Shown here: positions 1-6,335 of the stretch, one piece after another
Position numbering within the stretch: the first letter of the stretch is position 1
Layout: each line of letters starts with the position of its first letter
Assembly: GCA_964342805.1 (NCBI GenBank)
Contig: CAYFHQ010000122.1
Location: 1 to 9,629 of the forward strand
Length of the DNA: 9,629 nt
Source of the DNA: CAYFHQ01 sp964342805
GTDB lineage: Bacteria; Bacillota; Clostridia; Peptostreptococcales; Acidaminobacteraceae
Direction: 5' to 3'
Program-made: the position numbers and the translations under genes
Notes under the pieces: generated by a model
What the model was told of the DNA's origin: nothing
What the model saw: only the letters and a program-made list of their open reading frames with translations
The model's database searches: none

Positions 1-331
1 AAATGGCCACCTGGTCTGCCAGGTCACCCACCGAATGTTCGTTTAGAAAACCGTCATGGATGAGGTCTAAGACTGCCTGTATGGTTTCCTGGGCGTCGAT
101 CCGGTAGCCAATCCGGTCTGTGTAAATATCGGGACGGCACCGCAAACAAGGCCTATAGCCCTTTCCAATGGCATCAAACACCGTCTGGTAATACTCCACG
201 TTTTCTTCCTTAGCCACAGGAGAGGGGCATGATGGCCGACAGAAAACCCCCGTGGTTTTCACGGCGAAATAGAATTGACCGTCAAATTTTTGATCCTTGT
301 TGATCCTAGCTATGGAATAGGCCTTTGACAT
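1..331 (-). CDS. Ada-type methyl-phosphotriester acceptor / AraC-like regulator, 5' part only (gene runs off the left edge)
   Basis: The first 110 codons of a minus-strand gene can be read; no stop occurs before the window edge. Residues ~16-68 match the Ada zinc-binding domain: FAVKTTGVFCRPSCPSP with Cys31 and Cys35, then CLRC with Cys62 and Cys65. The Cys spacings (4, 27 and 3) equal those of E. coli Ada Cys38/42/69/72, so Cys31 is the expected methyl acceptor from DNA phosphotriesters. Residues ~77-110 (AQETIQAVLDLIHDGFLNEH, then SVGDLADQV) look like the start of an AraC-type helix-turn-helix. In relatives this layout continues into either a methyltransferase or an AlkA 3-methyladenine glycosylase; the 'DGFLNEHSVGDLA' wording resembles the AlkA-fused form, but that is inference because the C-terminus is absent. 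The ATG at 331-329 is the only plausible start: an in-frame TAA lies nine codons upstream. The ribosome binding site is weak. Family call is confident; the fusion partner is unknown. Confidence 0.85.
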   Translation of the reverse strand, partial: MSKAYSIARINKDQKFDGQFYFAVKTTGVFCRPSCPSPVAKEENVEYYQTVFDAIGKGYRPCLRCRPDIYTDRIGYRIDAQETIQAVLDLIHDGFLNEHSVGDLADQVAI

Positions 332-368
332 AGAAACCCGCTTTCTTAGCTCAACTTATTTCTTTAAT

Positions 369-412
369 ATAAGCTTCATAATAAACGCTTATAAGCTTCA
401 TTCTACACGCTT
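369..412. repeat. Two tandem 22-bp units upstream of the Ada-type gene, possible operator
   Basis: Positions 369-390 and 391-412 are direct repeats, 19 of 22 bases identical, each built as ATAAGCTTCAT-N5-ACGCTT. Read on the minus strand the motif ATGAAGC occurs three times, once followed by G (ATGAAGCG). The repeats lie 38-81 bp upstream of the start of the Ada-type gene and run up to a weak minus-strand -10 candidate (TATATT, about 367-372). Methylated Ada activates promoters by binding near the -35 region (E. coli box contains AAAGCGCA), so an activator site is a reasonable inference. Binding is not demonstrated. Apart from these repeats, the stretch 332-456 shows no gene. Confidence 0.5.
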
Positions 413-456
413 CATTACCTATTTTCATTATGGACCTAATCAGGCTGGTTTTCTAG

Positions 457-1641
457 TTATTTTCGGTCATTGCCTTCTACCCTCCGGGCCTTATCGTTTT
501 CAAACTGTGTCAACCAAGGACCCACCTGCTGGGTGATCAGTTTTCTTAAACAACCGGCAGGGTCTTTTAAAGACGCTTCAAGAGTTGCAACTTCTGGCAC
601 CACAGCAAACAAACCTTGAAAGCCGAGTTCCTCCTTCAGCTGGCCACGGCGTCCTTCAACTTGGCCACATATAGCGACAAGGGGCTTTCCAATAACCTTA
701 GCCCGCTCACCTACCCCCTTGACTACTTTACCCATGGCTGTTTGATGGTCGATCTTCCCTTCGCCTGTTATGATCAAGTCACAGTCTGCAAGGGACTTAT
801 TAAATCCAAGGGCGTCTAAAACCAAGTCTATACCCGATTTCAACTTAGCTCCAAAAAAATGATGAAAACAGTAGCCCAAGCCACCTGCTGCTCCACCACC
901 AGGCACTTGGTCATGGACACTGACCGGGCTCTGCTCCTGGACCTGTTTCTCAACAATTCCTGCAAAATGAGCCATGGCCTCTTCCAACCAGGTCAGCATG
1001 TCAACCGTGGCCCCCTTTTGGGGACCGTATGTATAGGTTGCTCCCCGTGGACCCAGGAGGGGATTGTCCACATCACATGCAATATCAAACCGAATACCAT
1101 CTATACGCTTATGAAAGGCCTTAAGGTCAAAGGAGGCTACCCTAGCCAAGTGCCCCCCTGTAAGTCCCTCAATCCCTTTACCTGCACGATCATAAAAGGT
1201 CACCCCAAGGGCCTCCAGCATTCCAAGGCCACAATCGTTGGTAGAGCTCCCCCCAATCCCGACAACAAGGTGGACTGCCCCCGACTGGATGGCATGGTCG
1301 ATCAATTGTCCCACTCCAAATGTAGACGTGATCATAGGGTTCTTTTCATGGGCCTCAAGGTGGCCCAGACCATTTGCCACGGCACTTTCAATAATAGCCA
1401 TACGCCCATCCTGAGACAGCAAATACTGGCCTAGAACAGGTCGCCCAAGGGGGTCACAAAGCTCAAGTTCAACCGTCCTTGTGTCAAGGACCTGGCCCAT
1501 GGCTTGAAGCATGCCCTCACCCCCATCTGCAACTGGAACGATTTTTATATGATGGTCTGTCAAGGTTTCCTGGACAATACGCCCAATCTGTCTTGAGGTC
1601 AAACTTCCTTTAAAAGCGTCTGACGCTACTAAAATATTCAT
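457..1641 (-). CDS. glxK: Glycerate kinase (GarK/GlxK family)
   Basis: A 394-residue protein that phosphorylates D-glycerate with ATP, feeding glyoxylate/tartronate-semialdehyde or serine carbon into lower glycolysis; cytosolic. The N-terminus MNILVASDAFKGSLTS, VADGGEG (~37-43), GIGGSSTND (~128-136), ACDVDNPLLGPRGA (~188-201), PGGGAAGGLG (~247-256) and ITGEGKID (~291-298) are hallmarks of this family, and the length is near the usual ~380. Members generally make 2-phosphoglycerate; which product is made here cannot be read from sequence. An ATG 12 nt upstream is in frame, but GGGAGG lies between the two ATGs, four bases before ATGAATATT, and the likely transcription start is too close for the upstream one, so I start at 1641. 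It has its own -10 and stands alone, without other glycerate or glyoxylate genes nearby. No clear terminator follows it before the Ada-type gene, so read-through is possible. Confidence 0.93.
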   Translation of the reverse strand: MNILVASDAFKGSLTSRQIGRIVQETLTDHHIKIVPVADGGEGMLQAMGQVLDTRTVELELCDPLGRPVLGQYLLSQDGRMAIIESAVANGLGHLEAHEKNPMITSTFGVGQLIDHAIQSGAVHLVVGIGGSSTNDCGLGMLEALGVTFYDRAGKGIEGLTGGHLARVASFDLKAFHKRIDGIRFDIACDVDNPLLGPRGATYTYGPQKGATVDMLTWLEEAMAHFAGIVEKQVQEQSPVSVHDQVPGGGAAGGLGYCFHHFFGAKLKSGIDLVLDALGFNKSLADCDLIITGEGKIDHQTAMGKVVKGVGERAKVIGKPLVAICGQVEGRRGQLKEELGFQGLFAVVPEVATLEASLKDPAGCLRKLITQQVGPWLTQFENDKARRVEGNDRK

Positions 1642-1663
1642 AGGTCCTCCCATCTACATTTTC

Positions 1664-1669
1664 ATTATA
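1664..1669 (-). promoter_or_regulatory. -10 element (TATAAT) of the glycerate kinase promoter
   Basis: A perfect TATAAT on the minus strand lies 22 bp upstream of the chosen ATG at 1641. The -35 region is poor (AGGTTT at 17 bp). Expected initiation near 1657 leaves room for the GGGAGG site at 1645-1650 but not for use of the ATG at 1653, which supports the start choice. Confidence 0.5.
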
Positions 1670-1705
1670 CGCACGAATAAAAGGGAAACCTAATACAAAT
1701 GGAAC

Positions 1706-1739
1706 AGCCCTTTGAAAGCTTGCATGCGATCAAAGGGCT
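1706..1739. terminator. Terminator-like hairpin between hisS and glycerate kinase
   Basis: A perfect 10-bp inverted repeat, AGCCCTTTGA (1706-1715) and TCAAAGGGCT (1730-1739), with a 14-nt spacer. It lies 30 bp past the hisS stop and should end hisS transcripts. Its best T-rich flank (ATTTGTGTTTTT, 1740-1751) is on the plus strand, whereas the minus-strand exit side is only GTTCCATTTG. It may therefore act weakly in the hisS direction. Confidence 0.55.
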
Positions 1740-1768
1740 ATTTGTGTTTTTCAATGCTTGGTCAAGGC

Positions 1769-3001
1769 CTATTCAGTGTCCCTTCCGTATACTAAAACGG
1801 TACCATAGCCTTGTTCTTCCACCCGCTTGACCTGCTTACCAAACTTCTTTTTCATAGGGAAGACACCAACGGTCTTACCTTGGTCACGGAGTCCATTCCC
1901 GTAGGCCATCACACTGGCTAGGTCGTCCTTGTCGGGACTGAAAAAGAGGGCAACTTTTTCAGCGCTTTGGTCAAGGCCAAGTCCCTCTTCCATCATAATG
2001 GGGATGATCCGCTCAAAACCGATGGAAAAGCCAACAGCAGGAACATCCTGTCCAATGAACTTGCCAATCATTTTGTCGTAACGACCTCCACCGGCAAGGG
2101 AATAGCCATATTTACCATATTTGATCTCAAAGATCATGCCCGTGTAGTAGCCCATGCCCCGAATGAGGTAGGGATTAAAGACCACTTGATAGGCCCCCTT
2201 GGCATTTTGTCCAACTGCGGCTAAAACCGTGGACACAGCCTCAATAACCTCCTGGGGCGTCCCCTGGTCTTTGAGGCCTTCCATGCCCCCTGACGCAGCC
2301 GCTTGGAATACGTCCATGAGTCTAGCCACCTTTTGGCTGTCATAACCCTTTTCCTCAAGCTCACCAATAACACCTTCTCGGCCAATCTTGTCCATCTTGT
2401 CTAGAGAAATGCAGATCCTTTCAAAGGCTTCCGCCTCAAAGCCTGCAGCCACAATCAAACTCTTGATGATCCGGCGGTCATTCACTTCAATGGTAAAGTC
2501 CTTGAAGCCCAGACCTGACAGGGCCCGAGCAGTGGTGTCCAGGAGGTCAGCTTCTGCAATGGCACTTTCATCCCCTAGTATATCAATATCACACTGGACA
2601 AAGGACCGGTAACGGCCTTTTTGTGGTCGCTCAGCCCGGAAAACATCACCGATCTGGATGGCCTTGAAGGGCTTGGGGAGGTCTTCCATATTATTGGCAT
2701 AAAACCGACTCAAGGGCAGGGTCAAATCGTAGCGTAGGCCCAGGTCCACCAGGTCGTTGGGGGCGAGCGCATCATTGTCCAGGCGTAGCTTGTCTCCCCG
2801 CTTGAGGATTTTAAAGAGCATGTTGAGGTTGTCCCCACCGTCACTGCCCGTTAGGTTTTCGATGTTTTCCAAAATGGGTGTCTTTATTTTCTGATAGCCA
2901 CTTTGTCTGTATACCTTGGTAATGTCCGCCAGTACGGCGTCCCGAAGTTCCATTTCCTGGGGGAGTATGTCCCTACATCCCCTTGCTGGTTTTTTGATCA
3001 T
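1769..3001 (-). CDS. hisS: Histidyl-tRNA synthetase
   Basis: A 410-residue class II aminoacyl-tRNA synthetase that charges tRNA-His with histidine. It opens with ARGCRDILP (6-14). Motif 2 is FRAERPQKGRYRSF (~121-134). The His-binding loops are IRGMGYYTG (~280-288; most HisRS have RGLDYYT, so the Asp is Gly here) and AGGGRYD (~303-309). Motif 3 is GFSIGFERI (~324-332). The segment SLDKMDKIGREGV (~199-211) and the TGSDGGDNL block place it in the branch shared with eukaryotes and some anaerobes rather than the classic Bacillus form. The anticodon-binding domain is short: the protein ends at VLVYGRDTE, roughly 25-30 residues before the usual end, by a clean TAG. The start is ATG 2999-3001, with GGAG seven bases upstream. 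The frame stays open to 3112, but that extension runs through the leader terminator. Expression is probably controlled by the attenuator upstream. Confidence 0.95.
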   Translation of the reverse strand: MIKKPARGCRDILPQEMELRDAVLADITKVYRQSGYQKIKTPILENIENLTGSDGGDNLNMLFKILKRGDKLRLDNDALAPNDLVDLGLRYDLTLPLSRFYANNMEDLPKPFKAIQIGDVFRAERPQKGRYRSFVQCDIDILGDESAIAEADLLDTTARALSGLGFKDFTIEVNDRRIIKSLIVAAGFEAEAFERICISLDKMDKIGREGVIGELEEKGYDSQKVARLMDVFQAAASGGMEGLKDQGTPQEVIEAVSTVLAAVGQNAKGAYQVVFNPYLIRGMGYYTGMIFEIKYGKYGYSLAGGGRYDKMIGKFIGQDVPAVGFSIGFERIIPIMMEEGLGLDQSAEKVALFFSPDKDDLASVMAYGNGLRDQGKTVGVFPMKKKFGKQVKRVEEQGYGTVLVYGRDTE

Positions 3002-3020
3002 ACTGGGTCTCCTTTCAACT

Positions 3021-3052
3021 AAAAAAGCCCCGCCAGTTGTCACCGGCGAGGC
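3021..3052 (-). terminator. Attenuator terminator in the hisS leader (segments D:E)
   Basis: On the minus strand GCCTCGCCGGT (3042-3052) pairs with ACTGGCGGGGC (3027-3037) over 11 bp, including two G-T wobbles, around a GACA loop, and is followed directly by TTTTTT (3021-3026). It sits 20-51 bp before the hisS ATG, on the sense strand of hisS and downstream of its promoter. It would abort most transcripts unless its 5' arm is held by another pairing. Confidence 0.9.
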
Positions 3053-3114
3053 ATTCATTCTTTCCCTCCGCAGGTGCAAGACAAGATAGCGTCTGCACCG
3101 GGCGGCACACACGC
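3041..3114 (-). promoter_or_regulatory. Alternative pairing segments A-B-C-D of the hisS attenuator
   Basis: Directly after the leader-peptide stop, segment A GCGTGTGTGC (3105-3114) can pair with B GTGCAGACGC (3089-3098): 9 of 10 positions, one G-G mismatch. B extended by one base, GGTGCAGAC (3091-3099), can instead pair with C GTCTTGCACC (3073-3082): 9 bp with one bulged T. The end of C plus the next bases, CACCTGCGGAGG (3065-3076), can pair with D CCTCGCCGGTG (3041-3051), the 5' arm of the terminator: ten pairs in three blocks, with one mismatch and one bulge. A:B therefore permits C:D (read-through), while B:C blocks C:D and permits the terminator. A begins one base after the stop codon, so a ribosome at the stop covers it, whereas one stalled at the first His codons does not. 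Confidence 0.75.
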
Positions 3115-3165
3115 TTAGGAATGATGATGATGCTTTTGTGTAAGTGAAGTTGGTCGCTTACCCAT
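3115..3165 (-). CDS. hisL: His-rich leader peptide of hisS (16 aa, four consecutive His codons)
   Basis: Reads MGKRPTSLTQKHHHHS then TAA. The four His codons are all CAT (3121-3132). An AAGGA site lies seven bases before the ATG. It begins about 40 nt after the predicted transcription start, and its stop directly abuts segment A of the attenuator. This is the layout of the enterobacterial his operon leader peptide, in which slow decoding of His codons when charged tRNA-His is scarce allows read-through. Here the controlled gene is the tRNA-His charging enzyme itself. A run of four His codons in a 16-codon ORF at this exact place is unlikely by chance. The symbol hisL is used by analogy with the enterobacterial leader, not because homology is shown. 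Confidence 0.85.
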   Translation of the reverse strand: MGKRPTSLTQKHHHHS

Positions 3166-3213
3166 AATCCATTCCTTTTCTTGCTCCAGGGGAGTCAAAT
3201 TCTTGTTGGAGTT

Positions 3214-3242
3214 AGTATACTTCAATCTTCGGTGGAATGCAA
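3214..3242 (-). promoter_or_regulatory. Promoter of the hisS leader
   Basis: Minus-strand TTGCAT (3237-3242), a 17-bp spacer and TATACT (3214-3219). Initiation is expected near 3207, giving a leader of about 200 nt before hisS that holds the peptide ORF and the attenuator. The -35 is only half consensus; the -10 is good. Confidence 0.55.
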
Positions 3243-3316
3243 ATTATGCTGGTATTCCCAGGTCTTCTTGGTTATGCTGTAGGTAGCAAATTGTGAAACG
3301 CAAGCAAGGAGGCACC

Positions 3317-3673
3317 ATGGCAACCATAAAAAACACCTATACCTGCTCCCTCAACTTAACCTACGACCTACTGGGCGGCAAGTGGAAGATGCGGATTCTC
3401 TGGCACATAATACATGACCATAACCGCTTTTCCCTCCTCCTCAAACATATACCTGAGATCACTGAGAAGGTCCTCATGAGCCAATTGCGGGAAATGGAAG
3501 GCACGGGCCTACTCATACGGGTTGTTTTGTCCGAAAAACCTCGACATGTGGAGTATCGCTTGTCAAAAGCATATGACCAACTAGCCCCTCTTATAGAGCA
3601 GTTATGTGCTTTTTCCAATACCTATGCCACAGATCATGGCATTACCATTGCAGACCAGAAATACCAGTCATAA
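3317..3673 (+). CDS. HxlR-family winged-helix transcriptional regulator
   Basis: A 118-residue dimeric DNA-binding protein. TCSLNLTYDLLGGKWKMRIL (~9-28) is the family signature around the first helices. ITEKVLMSQLREME (~48-61) is the recognition-helix region, and HVEYRLS (~77-83) is the wing strand followed by the C-terminal helix. The single N-terminal Cys10 is at the place used for thiol or electrophile sensing by relatives such as YodB and HypR of Bacillus subtilis, so redox or electrophile sensing is likely but inferred. The start is chosen at ATG 3317, four bases after AAGGAGG; a GTG at 3293 would give an unsupported eight-residue extension. It is divergent from the hisS leader and followed 146 bp later by a nitroreductase in the same direction, the probable target gene. 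Confidence 0.9.
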   Translation: MATIKNTYTCSLNLTYDLLGGKWKMRILWHIIHDHNRFSLLLKHIPEITEKVLMSQLREMEGTGLLIRVVLSEKPRHVEYRLSKAYDQLAPLIEQLCAFSNTYATDHGITIADQKYQS

Positions 3674-3708
3674 GGCAAGGGAAACTGATTACATTATACT
3701 CTCCTTCA

Positions 3709-3755
3709 CTTACTAAAATGTAAGGTATTTCGATTCTCTACAGATTTGCTATACT
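3709..3755 (+). promoter_or_regulatory. Nitroreductase promoter with candidate HxlR operator
   Basis: An extended -10, TGC-TATACT, occupies 3747-3755; the -35 region is weak. Just upstream is the inverted repeat CTTAC (3709-3713), six bases, GTAAG (3720-3724), placed where a dimeric regulator could act. Regulator and operator are paired only by proximity and family habit. Confidence 0.4.
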
Positions 3756-3819
3756 GCTCATACGGTATACATACTAAATAAGATAATCTGTTGTAAGAGG
3801 ACATATGAAGGAGAAGACC

Positions 3820-4326
3820 ATGAAGATTATTAATGAACGTCGCAGCGTGCGTAGCTTTCTGGACACAGCCGTTAATGAGGAGGCAGTGGAAGCCATGTTG
3901 CGTGCAGCCATGCAGGCCCCGTCAGCTGGTAACCAGCAACCATGGGAGTTTGTTGTCGTAACAGACCAAACCACCCGTGAGCAACTTGCCGCCATGAGTC
4001 CCTACACGGCTGCCCTAAATAGCTCTCCAGTGGCTATCATTATACTTGCCAAAAAAGAAGGGATTATGTTTTCTGGCAATGTGCCTCAAGACTTGGGAGC
4101 AGCCACTCAGAACCTACTTTTAGAAGCTGTGAACCAAGGGCTGGGTGCTGTTTGGCTTGGTATCCAACCGGAGCAAGACCGTATGGACCTCGTGAGTCAA
4201 ATCCTCAACCTCCCAGACCATGTTTCACCCTTTGCAGCCATTGCTATCGGTCATCCAACCAAGGAAAATGCCAATACTTTCGTAGATCGATTTGACCCTG
4301 ACCGCATTCACCGAGGTCAATACTAG
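3820..4326 (+). CDS. Nitroreductase-family FMN-dependent oxidoreductase
   Basis: A 168-residue flavoenzyme of the compact nitroreductase type, expected to be a cytosolic dimer binding FMN and using NAD(P)H to reduce quinones or nitro compounds; the true substrate is not readable. INERRSVRSF (4-13) supplies the FMN phosphate-binding arginines. APSAGNQQPWEFVVV (33-47) is the second signature. DLGAATQNLLLEAVNQGLGAVWLG (91-114) is the conserved core helix, and IAIGHP (141-146) follows. The start at ATG 3820 has AAGGAG six bases upstream. ATG 3805, five codons earlier, has a weaker AGAGG and encodes that very AAGGAG, so it is less likely. B. subtilis HypR, of the same regulator family as the upstream gene, controls a nitroreductase, so this pair fits an electrophile-response module. 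It ends in front of a bidirectional terminator. Confidence 0.9.
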   Translation: MKIINERRSVRSFLDTAVNEEAVEAMLRAAMQAPSAGNQQPWEFVVVTDQTTREQLAAMSPYTAALNSSPVAIIILAKKEGIMFSGNVPQDLGAATQNLLLEAVNQGLGAVWLGIQPEQDRMDLVSQILNLPDHVSPFAAIAIGHPTKENANTFVDRFDPDRIHRGQY

Positions 4327-4350
4327 GATCGACTTAAATCCTTTACACAA

Positions 4351-4383
4351 AAATCCCCAGTCGCGAAATCGCCCTGGGGATTT
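4351..4383. terminator. Bidirectional terminator between nitroreductase and the mutS2-like gene
   Basis: AAATCCCCAG (4351-4360) pairs with CTGGGGATTT (4374-4383), 10 bp, with a further GCG/CGC inside the loop. The plus strand exits into GTTTT and the minus strand into TTTTTG, so it can serve both convergent genes. Confidence 0.85.
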
Positions 4384-4409
4384 GTTTTGCATTATTTGAC
4401 CATTAATTC

Positions 4410-6335
4410 TTAGTCATTCATGGCCTGGAGTCGCTCATTGAGTTCGGCCAGGTTCTTAAACCGACCCTTCTTAATGTCCTTGTCCAGTTTGCGGCTCTTG
4501 AAGGAAATGAAGAGTTGGTCCAGGTCGTATCCGTCTGGATAGAGGACTTCCCGTCTCTTGTCCAGGGTCACTCGACGCTCCGGAACCTCCATATACTTGC
4601 CTTCTTTAAAGACCGTAACAGTATAGGCGTCCTTGTTGTGGTCGAAGATCAAGCTGTGGTCGCCGGTCTCATTGAGGATGACCCGGTCGCCCTTTTCATA
4701 GAAGGTCCGATCAGGCTCCACCTTGTTATGGGCCTGCATGATCTCGTCCACCCGGCTTTTACGCTTGGCAAACTTATTGATCTTACGGGCAGTGACGATT
4801 TCATGGGTAGAGTTGATCTTCTTAACCCGGTCAATGATCTTGTCTGACAGGCCCAGCTCCTTGGAAATCCAAAGGGCGTTACTGTCCCCGGCTACCCCGA
4901 TCAATAACCTATAGAGGGGCTTAAGGGTCTCCCGGTCAAAGTCCATGGAGGCATTCATGAAACCCTCGTGGATCTCAGAATACTCCTTGATTTTGCTGTA
5001 ATGGGTGGACGATAGGGTTATGGACCCCCTGTTATAGATCTCTTCCAGGATGGCAATGCCCAGGGCCGCCCCGTCCTTGGGGTCCGTACCTGTCCCAATC
5101 TCGTCGATCAGTACCAGGGTTCTTCTTGCAGATTTTTGGACGATCTCCACCAGGTTTTTCATGTGGCCTGAGAAGGTAGACAGGGACTGTTCAATACTTT
5201 GAGAGTCTCCAATGTCCACAAGGATCTGTTTGAAGATAGAAATATGACTCCCCTTGCCCACTGGAGGCAGGAGGCCACTTTGGGTCATAAGGACCATCAA
5301 ACCCACCGTTTTCAAGGTAATGGTCTTCCCCCCAGTGTTGGGACCCGTGATGATCAGGGTCCGGTAGTCCCTACCCACTGTGATATTCAGGGGAACCGCA
5401 TCTGCCCCCAGCATGGGGTGGCGGGCCTTTTTCAAGTGGATGGTCTCGTCGTCTCGAATTTCAATGGGATTGCCCCCAATGGAAATGGAGTACTTGCCCT
5501 TGGCCATGATAAAGTCGTACTTACCAATAATATGAATGGCATTGCCGATCTCGTTGGCCCGTTCCAGGACCTTACCAGACAGGGTCATGAGGATCTGATA
5601 GCACTCCTCTGCCTCCTGGGCCTTGAGCATGATGATCTCCACAGTCAAATCCTTAATGGAGTCGATCTCCACATAGACGGTGGACCCAGAAGCCGACGAG
5701 TCGATCACTGTACCCGCGACAAACTTCCTTGAAGCCGCCTTGATGGGAATAACATAACGGTCGTCCCGCTGGCTGTAGTAGTTTTCCTGCAAGTGGCGGG
5801 CGTTTTTCTCCGCCTGTAGGAACTTATTGAGCTTGTCAATCCGCTTGCTATGGAGGGCGTTGATCTTCTTACGGATCTTGTCCAGGGTGGAGCTGGCTCT
5901 GGAATGGACCATGGCCCCTTCAATACAGTACTCGATCTCCTTTTCCAAGTCCCTAAAGGACTCCAGGCCCATGGAATAAGAAAATAACCTGGGGGCCGTG
6001 TACTCATAGGCTGCGATGGACTTTTTCACATGGCGGATACAGCGCAGGAAGTCCGCCACCTTGAGCAGTTCCTCCGGCTGGAGGGCCATGCCCTTGTCAC
6101 CCTTGGTCATAAAGGGCGTGATGTCATTGATCCCACCTAGGCTGAGGCCGGTACCTGTACTGAGGATAGACACCGCTTCCAGGACTTCTTCGTATTTTTC
6201 TAGGATAATCCGCGGTTCTGTGTTGGGCTTCATTTCTTCTGCCAGACGCTTGCCCAGGTTGCTGGCTGCAAAGCCCATAACCTTACTTTTTATTTCGTTG
6301 TAACCGAGTAGGTTTAGTGTTTTTTCATTATTCAT
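4410..6335 (-). CDS. MutS2-like ATPase lacking the Smr nuclease domain
   Basis: A 641-residue ABC-type ATPase of the MutS2 branch. The core clamp region includes DDRYVIPIKA (191-200) and GTVIDSSASGSTVYVE (208-223). Walker A is GPNTGGKT (331-338), the signature region is SLSTFSGHM (384-392), Walker B is TLVLIDEIGTGTD (406-418), and the switch His is in STHY (443-446). After the ATPase the usual long coiled coil is short. Residues ~547-590 (GDRVIL...VTVFKEGKYMEV) resemble the KOW-like domain. The C-terminus is a basic, helical tail (DLDQLFISFKSRKLDKDIKK) where full-length MutS2 (~780 aa) has Smr. Known MutS2 proteins act on recombination intermediates and, in B. subtilis, on collided ribosomes; without Smr, DNA or RNA cutting is not expected. 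The ATG at 6335 has GGAGG five bases upstream; a TTG at 6347 is open but lies within that site. It is probably a paralog rather than the cell's main MutS2. A long leader with its own terminator precedes it. Confidence 0.88.
   Translation of the reverse strand: MNNEKTLNLLGYNEIKSKVMGFAASNLGKRLAEEMKPNTEPRIILEKYEEVLEAVSILSTGTGLSLGGINDITPFMTKGDKGMALQPEELLKVADFLRCIRHVKKSIAAYEYTAPRLFSYSMGLESFRDLEKEIEYCIEGAMVHSRASSTLDKIRKKINALHSKRIDKLNKFLQAEKNARHLQENYYSQRDDRYVIPIKAASRKFVAGTVIDSSASGSTVYVEIDSIKDLTVEIIMLKAQEAEECYQILMTLSGKVLERANEIGNAIHIIGKYDFIMAKGKYSISIGGNPIEIRDDETIHLKKARHPMLGADAVPLNITVGRDYRTLIITGPNTGGKTITLKTVGLMVLMTQSGLLPPVGKGSHISIFKQILVDIGDSQSIEQSLSTFSGHMKNLVEIVQKSARRTLVLIDEIGTGTDPKDGAALGIAILEEIYNRGSITLSSTHYSKIKEYSEIHEGFMNASMDFDRETLKPLYRLLIGVAGDSNALWISKELGLSDKIIDRVKKINSTHEIVTARKINKFAKRKSRVDEIMQAHNKVEPDRTFYEKGDRVILNETGDHSLIFDHNKDAYTVTVFKEGKYMEVPERRVTLDKRREVLYPDGYDLDQLFISFKSRKLDKDIKKGRFKNLAELNERLQAMND

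Noticed and set aside
859..1434. 191-codon plus-strand open frame
   Set aside because: Antisense to the well-supported glycerate kinase; Cys/Pro-rich composition typical of a shadow frame.
3002..3112. N-terminal extension of HisRS (open frame to 3112)
   Set aside because: It translates through the attenuator terminator and alternative segments, has no ribosome binding site, and HisRS proteins start near the ARGxxDILP motif, as with the ATG at 3001.
3001..3242. T-box riboswitch before hisS
   Set aside because: Expected for Firmicutes, but no AGGGTGGNACCGCG-like T-box sequence precedes the terminator, and the His4 peptide with its segments explains the leader.
5199..5732. 177-codon plus-strand open frame
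   Set aside because: Antisense to the MutS2-like ATPase core; no protein family features.
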